DNA from: Ruminococcus sp. AF41-9
Lineage (GTDB): Bacteria; Bacillota; Clostridia; Lachnospirales; Lachnospiraceae
Assembly: GCF_003477525.1 (NCBI RefSeq)
Contig: NZ_QUDO01000026.1
Span: forward strand, 1-57,388
Reading direction: 5' to 3'
Length of the DNA stretch: 57,388 bases
Part shown: piece after piece, positions 16,280 through 25,371 of the stretch
Numbering within the stretch: the stretch's first letter is position 1
How the letters are laid out: every line of letters starts with the position of its first letter
Notes under the pieces: model-generated
What the model was told of the DNA's origin: nothing
Databases searched by the model: none
The model's input: the letters and a program-made list of their open reading frames with translations, nothing else
Program-made: the position numbers and the translations under genes

Positions 16280-17359
16280 ATGATAGTAAGTATAATTATT
16301 CCGGTTTTTAATACAAAATATGAAGATTTATTAAAATGTTTGGATAGTATCCTTGCTCAAACTTTCCCCAATTTTGAAGTGGTTATTATTGATGATGGAA
16401 GTGAAGATTATTACAGTAATAGACTAGATGAGTTGGTTCAGTTAGATTCTCGTATAAGTGTGTTTCACAAGAAAAATGAAGGGGTCTCAGTAGCTCGTAA
16501 TTTTGGAGTGAATAAAGCAACAGGACAGTATATCTTATTCGTTGATGGTGATGATATATTAACTCCGTGGTTACTAGAAAGTGCGGTCCAAGCTGTTGAG
16601 GATTATGATTGTGATGTTATAGTTGGAATGATAAATACAACAGATAAAAGGCCAAGTATTTTTCCAAGTAGAGAAAAGAACGTAAAATTTGAACTGTTGG
16701 ATGATCATAAGAAAAAAGAATTGGAGTGTCATATTTTTTCAAAAAGCTGTGAGAGGTGGAGACCTGATCAGGATGGATGGGAATTTAATGGAGAAGGATG
16801 TTGGGCACATTTCCTGAAGAAGGAGATTGCACTGGAAAATCAATTTATCCCAGGAGTTGCAGTTGGCGAAGATACTATTTGGGCATTAACCATGTTAAAT
16901 AGTTCTAAGGATTACCGAATTGGAATGCTTTATGAAAAATGGTATTATTATATTCAAAATGATTATAGTGTGTTGAATAAATATAATCCTAAAATCGTGG
17001 GACAATTAACTCTTCCAGTGGATATTCTGGAAAAAAAGTATGGTGCTTCAACAGGCATTGTGCATGCCGCATATACAGATTGGTTACTTATGAAGCTAAA
17101 ACATATATGTTTTAGAGCATATTTAGCAGAGGAAAATACTTACCCATTTAATAAGAAAGTGTCTGAATTTTCAAAAGTTTTACATACTGCTCCATGGATC
17201 GAAGTTTTAAACAGACGTAATACTCAACCGTTCAAAAAGAGACTGAAGTTTTTTTTGTATGATAAGAATATTGCGTTATACTTCTACTCTTGCTTGAAAT
17301 TGGTGAAAAGAAAAAAATACGATATAGAGGACGGGAGTAGAAATGAAAGTAAAAATTAA
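16280..17359 (+). CDS. Family 2 glycosyltransferase
   Basis: A 359-residue GT-A transferase. VSIIIPVFNTKYEDLLKCLD starts the Rossmann-like domain, VVIIDDGSEDY is the first Asp motif, EGVSVARNFGV is the substrate loop and LFVDGDDIL is the DXD motif; AVGEDTIWAL carries the catalytic-side acidic pair. The C-terminal half is a helical extension. It overlaps the wzy-like gene by 17 bases, so translation is coupled. Confidence 0.9.
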   Translation: MIVSIIIPVFNTKYEDLLKCLDSILAQTFPNFEVVIIDDGSEDYYSNRLDELVQLDSRISVFHKKNEGVSVARNFGVNKATGQYILFVDGDDILTPWLLESAVQAVEDYDCDVIVGMINTTDKRPSIFPSREKNVKFELLDDHKKKELECHIFSKSCERWRPDQDGWEFNGEGCWAHFLKKEIALENQFIPGVAVGEDTIWALTMLNSSKDYRIGMLYEKWYYYIQNDYSVLNKYNPKIVGQLTLPVDILEKKYGASTGIVHAAYTDWLLMKLKHICFRAYLAEENTYPFNKKVSEFSKVLHTAPWIEVLNRRNTQPFKKRLKFFLYDKNIALYFYSCLKLVKRKKYDIEDGSRNESKN

Positions 17360-18605
17360 TCACACATTATTTATAACGCTAAGTTTAATTACGCTGCTGA
17401 TTGCAGGAAATTATTGGGGGATTGCTCAGTTCGTTTTGCCTTATAAAGCGAGACTATATATTTTGGTTCTTTCTGGAGCGATACCTTTATTATTACCGCT
17501 GTATTATAAGAAAAGAAGTATTATTATACCTTGGATGCTTTGTTTTTTCTTTGTGCTTTTTAGAAATCAAGAATTTTTGAGTGGAGGCTACTACAATTCA
17601 ATAAGATTAATAGGCGCTTACTTATTCATATTTGCCAGCGTTAAAAGTTGTGATTGGATAAAAAAGGCACCCCAAATAATAACAGCCGTAGGAATAGCAA
17701 ATGTTATTGCAACTCTTTTGTTTTTTGTGAATAATGGATTGTATCAGCTTTTTATTAATACAACTTACAAACAATATCAAGATGGAACACAAGACGGATT
17801 GTATGGGTATCGAGCGGCTCTTGCAGATCATTACTCTCAAAATGGAACATATATTACAATAGTTTTATTGACTGTATGGGCTGTATTTTTGACCTTAAAT
17901 GGTCACGAAAAGAAGCGAAAATATATAATGATAGCTGGTATTGCTACAGTTATCGCACTTCTTCTTACATCTAAAAGAGCACATTTGCTTTTCGGCGTAG
18001 CAACTTTAATAGTCGTTTATTATGTTGTTAATCCTGAAAAAAGGTTGTTAAAATCCTTCAAGCTCATGATGGCAGCGGTGGCTGCTTTGATAGGATTGAA
18101 TTTTCTTATGGATTATGTTCCAGATATTGCAAGAGTATTTGAACGATTTCAAACAGCCGGATCTGATAATGCAAGTTTATTGCGGATTCTTATGTGGGAT
18201 AGGGCGTGCTCTATTTTTAATCAAAATCCAATATTGGGAATCGGATGGTATGGATTTCGATATAAATCCGGCTTGAGTACGTTAACGGGTGCCACTGCTG
18301 GGTGTCATAATATATACCTTGAATTATTATGCGAAACAGGACTTTTAGGTTTCTGTGTGTTTATTATGGCAATGGCATCAAGTATAGTAATAACATGGAA
18401 AAATATTAATTATCTTAGTCATCAAGAACGTGATGTCGAATTGACAAGTATAAAATTAGCCTTATCGGTTTCGTTTGCAATTCAATTTTTTGTGTTGTTA
18501 TATGGAATGACAGGAAATCCTATATATGATTCGACTTTTTGTTTCTATGCAGTCGCAGTGGCAATTAACATCTCTTTTACATCAAATATGCGAGGTAGAA
18601 TATGA
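17343..18605 (+). CDS. wzy: O-antigen/capsule polymerase (Wzy-like)
   Basis: A 420-residue integral membrane protein with 10-12 predicted helices. The Wzy_C/O-antigen ligase region is recognisable by the large loop with DHYSQNGTYITIVLL and, after it, RILMWDRACSIFNQNPILGIG..F ending in GCHNIYLELLCETGLLGF, which is the usual H-N-xx-L-xx-xx-E-T-G-xx-G motif. It should join flipped repeat units on the outer membrane face of the cytoplasmic membrane. It overlaps its neighbours on both sides (17 and 4 bases). Confidence 0.85.
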   Translation: MKVKINHTLFITLSLITLLIAGNYWGIAQFVLPYKARLYILVLSGAIPLLLPLYYKKRSIIIPWMLCFFFVLFRNQEFLSGGYYNSIRLIGAYLFIFASVKSCDWIKKAPQIITAVGIANVIATLLFFVNNGLYQLFINTTYKQYQDGTQDGLYGYRAALADHYSQNGTYITIVLLTVWAVFLTLNGHEKKRKYIMIAGIATVIALLLTSKRAHLLFGVATLIVVYYVVNPEKRLLKSFKLMMAAVAALIGLNFLMDYVPDIARVFERFQTAGSDNASLLRILMWDRACSIFNQNPILGIGWYGFRYKSGLSTLTGATAGCHNIYLELLCETGLLGFCVFIMAMASSIVITWKNINYLSHQERDVELTSIKLALSVSFAIQFFVLLYGMTGNPIYDSTFCFYAVAVAINISFTSNMRGRI

Positions 18606-19729
18606 AATATGATTATTTAGTAGTAGGCTCCGGCCTTTACGGAGCAATATTTGCACATGAAGCAAGGGTACATGGCAAATCTGTATTAGTTGTTGATAAA
18701 CGCCCCAATATTGCGGGCAATATTTATACCGAGAACATTGAGGGCATTAACGTCCATAAGTACGGCGCACATATCTTCCATACCAACAACAAAAAGGTCT
18801 GGAATTATATCACCCAATTTGCCGAGTTCAACCGCTTTACGAACTCGCCTGTAGCCAACTACAAGGGCGAGCTTTACTCGCTGCCGTTCAACATGTATAC
18901 CTTTAATAAGATGTGGGGCGTGGTTACGCCGGAGGAGGCTGCCGCCAAAATTGAGGAGCAGCGCAAGGAAATCACCGGCGAGCCGAAAAACCTAGAAGAA
19001 CAGGCAATCTCTCTCGTGGGCCGTGACATCTATGAGAAGCTCATCAAGGGCTACACCGAGAAGCAGTGGGGCCGCGACTGCAAAGATCTGCCCGCCTTCA
19101 TCATCAAGCGCCTGCCCGTGCGCCTGACCTTTGACAACAACTATTTCAATGCCTTGTATCAGGGAATCCCAATCGGCGGCTACACCAAGATGATTGCCAA
19201 CCTGCTGGACGGCATCAAGGTGCGCCTGAATACGGACTATCAGGAGCACAAGTCCGAGCTGGATGCGCTGGCTGACAAGGTGGTCTACACCGGCCCCATT
19301 GACGCCTACTTTGATTATAAGCTGGGCACCCTCGAGTACCGTTCGGTGCGCTTCGAGACGGAGCTGCTCGACCAGCCGAACTTCCAGGGCAATGCTGCCG
19401 TCAACTACACGGACCGTGAGACGCAGTGGACCCGAATCATCGAGCACAAGTGGTTCGAGTTCGGCAAGGATGAGAATGGAAATGACTTGCCGAAAACTAT
19501 CATCAGCCGTGAATATAGCAGTGAATGGAAACCGGGGGATGAGCCGTATTATCCGGTCAATGATGCTAAGAATAGCTTGCTGTATTCTGAGTACAAGAAG
19601 TTGGCAGATGCAGAGAATAAAGTGATTTTCGGCGGTCGTCTGGGCGAGTACAAGTACTACGATATGGATCAGGTTATTGCTGCTGTACTAGAGAAATGTG
19701 AGAAAGAATTCGTGGGAGAAAATGTATGA
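18602..19729 (+). CDS. glf: UDP-galactopyranose mutase
   Basis: A 375-residue FAD enzyme converting UDP-Galp to UDP-Galf in the cytoplasm, supplying galactofuranose to the repeat unit. YLVVGSGLYGAIFAHEA is the dinucleotide-binding loop; KYGAHIFHTNNKKVWNYI, YTEKQWGRD, RLPVRLTFDNNYF and PIGGYTKM are family hallmarks, and the C-terminal GGRLGEYKYYDMDQVI closes the FAD site. Base use is a mosaic: roughly 18740-19490 is far more GC-rich, with C/G in third positions, than the ends of the gene and all neighbours. That suggests a recombinant middle segment. Overlaps of four bases join it to wzy and the next gene. Confidence 0.95.
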   Translation: MKYDYLVVGSGLYGAIFAHEARVHGKSVLVVDKRPNIAGNIYTENIEGINVHKYGAHIFHTNNKKVWNYITQFAEFNRFTNSPVANYKGELYSLPFNMYTFNKMWGVVTPEEAAAKIEEQRKEITGEPKNLEEQAISLVGRDIYEKLIKGYTEKQWGRDCKDLPAFIIKRLPVRLTFDNNYFNALYQGIPIGGYTKMIANLLDGIKVRLNTDYQEHKSELDALADKVVYTGPIDAYFDYKLGTLEYRSVRFETELLDQPNFQGNAAVNYTDRETQWTRIIEHKWFEFGKDENGNDLPKTIISREYSSEWKPGDEPYYPVNDAKNSLLYSEYKKLADAENKVIFGGRLGEYKYYDMDQVIAAVLEKCEKEFVGENV

Positions 19730-20826
19730 GCAGAATTGGTATATTAACTTTTCATTCTGCAAATAATTTTGGTGCATTGCTACAGGCTGTATCATTACAA
19801 AAGACAATTATAGAACATGGTGGTACAGAATGTGAACTTATAAATTATGAGCCAGAGTTTATTTATAAGGATTATTCAATTAGCCCATTCAAAAGTAAGC
19901 ATCCGAAAGTTATTATTAAAAGCATACTGAGAATTCCGGATAAGATCAAGCGAAATTCAAAGTTTCAGTCATTCAGAGAAGAAAATACAATTTGTTCAGG
20001 ACAATGCCAAAGTGAAGATTCTTTTGAGAAGACTTGCAACTCCTTTGAAAAAATTATTGTAGGTTCGGATCAGGTATGGAATTACAATCTTACTGAGCAT
20101 GATATGCACTACTTTCTGCCGGAGATCGATGACTCAGTAGAAAAAATAGCTTACGCAGCAAGTACAGGCGGTGCTGATTTTTCAACAGATGAATCGAATG
20201 AAATGATTCAGTGTCTTCAAAGGTTTAAGAATATCTCGGTAAGAGAAAGTGCATCCAAAGAGGCTCTTAATCAAAGATTAAAAGAAAAAAACATTGAAAT
20301 TGTATTAGATCCGGTTTTCCTCACAACCCAAAGCAATTGGTTGCGTTTGGCGGCAAAGCCAGTAAAAAAAGATTACATCCTTTTTTTCAAAATGGGATAT
20401 AGTAAGACCGCTGAACCGGCACTGGAGTTTGCTAAAAAATTAAGCGAAGAAACAGGCTATGAACTTCTTATGTTGTGGGATCAGGAAACGTGGTTTAAAT
20501 ATCGTGATGTTAAGCACATTGGAGCTGCAGGCCCAGCAGAATTTTTGCAGTGGATTGCAGGTGCAAAATGTGTAGTAACAAATTCGTTTCATGCTACAGC
20601 TTTTTCTATTATCTTGAACACACCTTTTTATGTGGAAACAGAGATTGAAAGAAAAGATAGGGTTCTTAATATTCTCAATATTTTCAAGTTAGAGAAATGT
20701 GGACTTGTAAAAGGAAAATCTGCAAATGGATTGAACATACCAAAAATTGAATGGAATGTAGTGAATTTACTACTGGACAACGAACGTCACAGGTCACTGG
20801 ATTACATTGATAGGATATTAAAATAA
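19726..20826 (+). CDS. Polysaccharide pyruvyl transferase family protein
   Basis: A 366-residue PF04230 protein with RIGILTFHSANNFGALLQAV at the start, KIIVGSDQVWNYN in the middle and CVVTNSFHATAFSII near the end. It is a paralog of the 11820 gene. It overlaps glf by four bases. It has no adjacent FrhB-like partner, unlike the first copy; its likely partners lie downstream of wzx. A hairpin follows its stop. Confidence 0.88.
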   Translation: MSRIGILTFHSANNFGALLQAVSLQKTIIEHGGTECELINYEPEFIYKDYSISPFKSKHPKVIIKSILRIPDKIKRNSKFQSFREENTICSGQCQSEDSFEKTCNSFEKIIVGSDQVWNYNLTEHDMHYFLPEIDDSVEKIAYAASTGGADFSTDESNEMIQCLQRFKNISVRESASKEALNQRLKEKNIEIVLDPVFLTTQSNWLRLAAKPVKKDYILFFKMGYSKTAEPALEFAKKLSEETGYELLMLWDQETWFKYRDVKHIGAAGPAEFLQWIAGAKCVVTNSFHATAFSIILNTPFYVETEIERKDRVLNILNIFKLEKCGLVKGKSANGLNIPKIEWNVVNLLLDNERHRSLDYIDRILK

Positions 20827-20829
20827 GCA

Positions 20830-20870
20830 GTTCTGCCTTGGTATTTTATAGCCACATATCAAGGCAGAAC
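20830..20870 (+). terminator. Intergenic hairpin before wzx
   Basis: A perfect 11-bp stem (GTTCTGCCTTG / CAAGGCAGAAC) with a 19-base loop lies between the pyruvyl transferase and wzx. The following T stretch is poor (TTGTTAT), so it may be a partial terminator or an mRNA-stability element that lowers expression of the distal genes. Confidence 0.6.
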
Positions 20871-20888
20871 TTGTTATAGGAGATACTA

Positions 20889-22295
20889 ATGAGTCGTAAA
20901 ACAGAATTAGCAAAAAATACGGCCATACTGACAGTGGGAAAGTTATGTACGCAGTGTATTAGCTTTTTCCTACTGCCTTTATATACGGCAATTTTATCAA
21001 CGGAAGAGTATGGTACATTTGATTTATTAGTCACATATTCAGCTTTATTATTGCCTTTGGTAAACTGGCAACTAGATCAAGGACTATTTAGGTTTATGTT
21101 AGATTACCGTGGGAACAAAGAAGAAGAAAGCAAACTTTTGTCAACATTGTTGTTTTCTAGTATGATGCAATCTGTTGTCTATTTTGGTATGTATCTAATA
21201 ATTACTCCCAAACTACATATCGAAAATGCATACTTCCTTTTGCTTTATGTGATTTTACAGGTATTTACAGCACTGTTCTTGCAGTTTGTAAGGGGATTAG
21301 GAGAAAGTGTCAAATATACGGTAGCATCCTTTATCTCGGCAACAACAACGACAATATTAAATGTTATTGCTTTGGTTATTTTGAAAATGGGACTCCAAGG
21401 ATTGTTTGTTTCCACGTTATCTGCACAGATTGTTACATTAATTTATTTGATATTTGCATCAAAATGCTGGGAATATATTTCTCCAAAAAATATTCACCTG
21501 AGTATATTTAAAAGTGTTGGAACGTACTCCATTCCGCTAATTCCAAATAATTTGGCTTGGTGGGTTGTAAATGCTTCAGATCGAACAATTATTGCACATT
21601 TTCTTACAACAGCAGCAAATGGAATTTACTCTGTTGCAAACAAATTTCCAAATGTATTTATAAGTTTTTATAATATCTTAAATTTATCTTGGACAGAAAC
21701 AGTTTCATTGCACTATGGTGATGAAGATAGGGATGAATTTTTGACAGAAACAATGACATCATTGTTCAAGTTATTTGCAGCAGCTTGTTTTGGTATTGTT
21801 GCCTGTATGCCTTTTGTTTTTCCCATAATGGTTAATCTAAAATACAGCGCTGCATATAATCAGATTTTGATTTTAATGTATGCGATGCTTTTCCGTGTAT
21901 TGGTTGGATTATATAGTTGTGTCTATGTGGCACAAAAAAACGCAAAAAAGATTGCGTACACATCAATCTCAGCGGCTATTATTAACATCGCAGTCGATTT
22001 GATTTTAATTAACAAGATACAAGTGTTTGCAGCATCCCTTTCAACGCTGATTGCCTTTCTTTCAATGTTTATTGTTCGTTATATTGACGTAAATAAAACT
22101 GTACACATGAAAATTAGAAAGCCTATTATTATTGGCAGTGTCTTTATTGGTGGGATGCTCATAGGAACATACTATTGCGGAAATAGGATGATCCAGTTTG
22201 CAGCACTTTGTATTACTGCAGTTTATGCAGTTTTAACTAATGTGGACATGCTGAAATCGGGTGTAAATCTGGTGAAGAGCCGTCTTGGAAAATAA
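20889..22295 (+). CDS. wzx: Polysaccharide flippase (Wzx/MATE-like)
   Basis: A 468-residue protein with about 12-14 hydrophobic helices of the PST/MVF superfamily. KTELAKNTAILTVGKLCTQC begins as most Wzx proteins do. PLIPNNLAWWVVNASDRTII is the characteristic mid-protein segment, and NGIYSVANKFPNVF follows. It should flip lipid-linked repeat units across the membrane. AGGAG lies upstream of the ATG. It is directly followed by the phase-variable acyltransferase. Confidence 0.9.
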   Translation: MSRKTELAKNTAILTVGKLCTQCISFFLLPLYTAILSTEEYGTFDLLVTYSALLLPLVNWQLDQGLFRFMLDYRGNKEEESKLLSTLLFSSMMQSVVYFGMYLIITPKLHIENAYFLLLYVILQVFTALFLQFVRGLGESVKYTVASFISATTTTILNVIALVILKMGLQGLFVSTLSAQIVTLIYLIFASKCWEYISPKNIHLSIFKSVGTYSIPLIPNNLAWWVVNASDRTIIAHFLTTAANGIYSVANKFPNVFISFYNILNLSWTETVSLHYGDEDRDEFLTETMTSLFKLFAAACFGIVACMPFVFPIMVNLKYSAAYNQILILMYAMLFRVLVGLYSCVYVAQKNAKKIAYTSISAAIINIAVDLILINKIQVFAASLSTLIAFLSMFIVRYIDVNKTVHMKIRKPIIIGSVFIGGMLIGTYYCGNRMIQFAALCITAVYAVLTNVDMLKSGVNLVKSRLGK

Positions 22296-22328
22296 AACTT
22301 GAAATAGTGTGAGTTGGGGAGGACAATC

Positions 22329-23354
22329 TTGAGAGCAGAGCAGAGCAGAGCAGAGCAGAGCAGAGCAGAGCAGAGCAGAGCAGAGCAGATAATATTGACA
22401 TTCTGAAAGCAACTTGTGCTTTTCTGATTGTTTGTATTCATGTACCGTTTCCGGGAGTAATTGGAGAATATTTTACAGCATTGACTAGAATTGCTGTACC
22501 AGTATTCTTTATGATAACCGGATACTTCTACTTTGATGTCGAGGAAAAAAACGGCGAGACTCGGCAGATAAAAAAGATTTTTAAATTGGTACTTGAAGCA
22601 AATGTACTTTATCTGCTGTGGGATTCTTTTTATGCCGTATTAAGCCGAAACATGAGCTTCTTCGCTTGATACATTTACGATTGAAAATGTGCTGAAATTT
22701 ATAGCTTTCAATGAGTCTCCGCTGAAGGGGCATCTTTGGTACTTGGGAGCAATCCTGTATGTGCTGATTATTATGCACATCTTTGATAAGCTGAAAATCG
22801 AAAAATGCCTTGTTTTTGCGGCACCGTTTTTACTGATGGGAGATTTAATTCTAGGAAAATATTCTGTTCTGTTGCTTGGAAGAGAATTTCCTTATATCCT
22901 TGTCTGCAATTTTTTGTTCGTTGGTATTCCTTATTTCTGTATAGGGCGGTTGATTAGAAATGGATTTGGGCAAAAAGTCAAAAAGAAAGTCTTGGCTATT
23001 TTCTTGATTGTGTTTTCTGCGACATCACTGCTTGAACGATTTGCTCTGGTTAGCCTTAATGTTAATTCAGCAAGAGATCATTATATCAGTACGACCTTAT
23101 TGGCTATTACGGTATTCTTATTTACCTTGCAATGTCATGGGAGTAATAAAACACTAGCATTGATTGGAAGAAAATATTCCACATGGCTTTACATTTTGCA
23201 TCCGATATTTATTACCTGTATTGGCATGGTTGCCCATAAAGTGGGTGTGTACGGCATCTATAAGTTCATTGCGCCAATCGTGGTTTACATTACAACATTG
23301 ATTTTTTTGATGATAGTTGACAAGATAAAAATGGCGGCAGTAATAGACCGCTGA
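22329..23354 (+). pseudogene. Acyltransferase 3 (OatA/WcbL-like), out of frame at an (AGAGC)11 tract
   Basis: A membrane O-acyltransferase of ~341 residues if restored, which would acetylate the glycan. NIDILKATCAFLIVCIHVPF is the first helix with the catalytic His; RIAVPVFFMITGYFYF and KGHLWYLGAILYVLIIMH follow. GGGGAGG at 22316-22322 and the TTG at 22329 are an ideal start, but with 11 AGAGC copies that frame ends at TGA 22404 after 25 codons. Ten or 13 copies would join it to the acyltransferase frame. A second break near 22657 (one extra T in AGCTTCTTCG) separates the two halves. Thus the gene is OFF as sequenced, either switched or decayed. Confidence 0.82.
22332..22389 (+). repeat. Pentanucleotide microsatellite (AGAGC)11
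   Basis: Eleven perfect AGAGC copies (22332-22386) plus AGA lie one base after the putative TTG start of an acyltransferase. Five is not a multiple of three, so every gain or loss of one copy changes frame. In the coding frame the tract encodes repeats of Arg-Ala-Glu-Gln-Ser. Confidence 0.97.
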
Positions 23355-23368
23355 AAGAAGGTGGCAGT

Positions 23369-24346
23369 TTGATAACAGAAGTGAAAACGAAAGTTTATGC
23401 TGGAAGATTGAAAGATAGGGCTTCTCTGTTACGCAGTTCATCCGGTGGAGCTTTTGTAGCTCTTTCGGATTGTTTTCTGGATAACGGTGATGCTGTGGTT
23501 TGCGCTGTGTACAATTATGAAGATCACGCCACTGAGTTTCAACTAATCGAAAACAGAGAAGAACGTGACAAGTCTATTGGCTCTAAATATATGCAGAGCA
23601 AGCCAGGAAAAATCTATAAGATCGCAGAGGACTGGCTGATTAATCATCCGGGAAAACGATTGCTTTTTGTCGGCATGGGATGTCAGGCCGATGGTTTTCG
23701 TAAGTTTGCGGAAATGAAGGGATTCCGTGAACGAGTATGGATAGTTGATATTATCTGTCATGGATCGCCGAGTCCAAGGCTCTGGAAAGAATATGCTGAG
23801 TCTGCTGAGAAAAAGTATGGGAAGATTACATATTTGACATTTAAGGATAAGCGGAATGGTTGGAAAGCTCCGACGGCATATGTAACAGCTGGCGGTCAGG
23901 AGCATCTGATAAAGGATTATGTTAAAGTCTTTTATAACCAATGTGCATTACGTCTGTCCTGCTATGAATGTCCGTATGCGACAACTGAACGAAAGACGGA
24001 TATGACAATCGGAGATTTCTGGCATATTGAGGAAACAATTCCGGACTTCTATGATGAAAAAGGCAACTCAATCTTCCTGATCCACACAGACCGAGGAGAG
24101 CAGCTCTTTGAGACAGTCAAAGTGAAGTTGGAGTATAGACTAAGCGATACAAAACAATGCTGGCAGGCGAACTTGGAAGCTCCTACTAAAAGATCAGAGC
24201 AGAGAGATGAATTTTGGAATGATTATCAAAGGAAAGGAGTGGATTTCGTTATGAAAAAATATGGAACAACTCCCTTAAAAACGAAAATCAAAAACAAGCT
24301 TGTTAAGCTAATATCAATCGGGGGGGGGGCAAACCCTAAATCCTGA
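23369..24346 (+). CDS. FrhB-like protein without ferredoxin domain
   Basis: A 325-residue protein of the 'F420 hydrogenase beta' family (PF04422/PF04432). It shows RSSSGGAFVAL, SKYMQSKPGKIY, FVGMGCQADGF, DIICHGSPSPRLW and CYECPYATTERKTDMTIGDFW. The N-terminal 4Fe-4S ferredoxin domain of the 12940 paralog is absent. A free ferredoxin at 26412 could supply it in trans. The start is a TTG. A G10 run in the final codons (24320-24329) decides the C-terminus: with nine G's the frame would run on to a TAATG overlap with the next gene. Confidence 0.83.
   Translation: MITEVKTKVYAGRLKDRASLLRSSSGGAFVALSDCFLDNGDAVVCAVYNYEDHATEFQLIENREERDKSIGSKYMQSKPGKIYKIAEDWLINHPGKRLLFVGMGCQADGFRKFAEMKGFRERVWIVDIICHGSPSPRLWKEYAESAEKKYGKITYLTFKDKRNGWKAPTAYVTAGGQEHLIKDYVKVFYNQCALRLSCYECPYATTERKTDMTIGDFWHIEETIPDFYDEKGNSIFLIHTDRGEQLFETVKVKLEYRLSDTKQCWQANLEAPTKRSEQRDEFWNDYQRKGVDFVMKKYGTTPLKTKIKNKLVKLISIGGGANPKS
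24320..24329 (+). repeat. G10 homopolymer at the 3' end of the 23369 gene
   Basis: Ten G's encode Gly-Gly-Gly in the tail. As sequenced the protein stops at 24346, 43 bases before the next start. With nine (or 12) G's the frame is open to TAA 24387-24389, which overlaps the ATG of the next gene. Confidence 0.85.
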
Positions 24347-24388
24347 TTTGATTTATTATGTTGACTACTCCGAAAGGAGGGCGGCATA

Positions 24389-25357
24389 ATGAATTGGTCG
24401 CAGCCTAAGGTATATGCTGTAAAGCATAAAGACGAAGAAATCAGGACAGCTTCACGTTCTGGTGGTATTTTCACGGCATTGTCAGACTTGGTTTTGGATG
24501 ATGGTGGTACTGTTTATGGATGCGTTTTAACTGATGATTTTCATGCTGTTCATGTGAGAACTGATAGCAGAGATGGACGAAATCAAATGCGTGGTTCAAA
24601 GTATATCCAAAGTAAAATGGGAGATACATATAAGAAAGTACAGGAAGATTTGAATGCAAAAAGAGAGGTGCTATTCTCTGGAACTTCTTGTCAAGTCGCT
24701 GGATTAAAGCATTTTCTTGGTAAAGATTATGACAACCTTATATGCATAGATATTGTCTGTCATGGAGTTCCGAGTCCTGTTGTTTGGGATAAGTACCTTA
24801 GATGGCAGGAACATAAGAATCATGGAAAAGTTGTTAAGGTTGACTTTAGAAACAAGAAGGATTTCGGGTGGAAAGATCATGTTGAAACCATTTGGTTTGA
24901 TAATGGAAAAAATGTAAGTAGCCCGATTTTTAAGAATCTCTTCTATGGTCACATGGTTCTTAGACCGAGTTGTTATGAATGTCCATATAAGTCCATCATG
25001 CATCCAGGAGATATTACGATAGCAGATTATTGGGGAATCGAAAAGGCTGCTCCGGAATTCGATGATAATAAAGGAGTGTCATTGGTCCTAGTTAATAATG
25101 AAAAGGCTGATAGCATCTTTGAAAATGTGAAGATTGAATTGAAGTGGAAGAGCACAAGAATTGAAGATAGTATGCAACCACCTTTGAAAGCCCCATTTCC
25201 AAAACCAGAGGGAAGAGAACAGTTTTGGAACGATGTGAATGATAAATCTTTTTCGTATATTGCCAGAGCATATGGGGACAATGGAACTGCAAATTATATA
25301 AAGAAGGTTCTGAGAAGAGCAAAACGAAAAATACAGCACTTAATAAGTAAAACTTGA
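24389..25357 (+). CDS. FrhB-like protein without ferredoxin domain, second copy
   Basis: A 322-residue paralog of the preceding gene. ASRSGGIFTALSDLVL, GSKYIQSKMGDTY, FSGTSCQVAGLKHFL, DIVCHGVPSPVVW and CYECPYKSIMHPGDITIADYWG mark the family. It too lacks the N-terminal ferredoxin domain. CGAAAGGAGG is a strong ribosome binding site ahead of ATG 24389. It is followed at once by an acyltransferase. Confidence 0.83.
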   Translation: MNWSQPKVYAVKHKDEEIRTASRSGGIFTALSDLVLDDGGTVYGCVLTDDFHAVHVRTDSRDGRNQMRGSKYIQSKMGDTYKKVQEDLNAKREVLFSGTSCQVAGLKHFLGKDYDNLICIDIVCHGVPSPVVWDKYLRWQEHKNHGKVVKVDFRNKKDFGWKDHVETIWFDNGKNVSSPIFKNLFYGHMVLRPSCYECPYKSIMHPGDITIADYWGIEKAAPEFDDNKGVSLVLVNNEKADSIFENVKIELKWKSTRIEDSMQPPLKAPFPKPEGREQFWNDVNDKSFSYIARAYGDNGTANYIKKVLRRAKRKIQHLISKT

Positions 25358-25371
25358 GGAAAGGAGTATTT

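Noticed and set aside
22332..22389. CRISPR-like array
   Set aside because: The repeat unit is 5 bp with no spacers; no cas genes or spaced repeats were found anywhere in the window.
22223..22441. Minus-strand ORF rich in Cys-Ser-Ala-Leu-Leu repeats
   Set aside because: It is the AGAGC tract read in reverse. It has no ribosome binding site and overlaps wzx and the acyltransferase.
12940..25357. True coenzyme F420 hydrogenase activity
   Set aside because: The family name is historical. Gene context is glycan assembly and Lachnospiraceae are not expected to make F420, so no F420 role is claimed.
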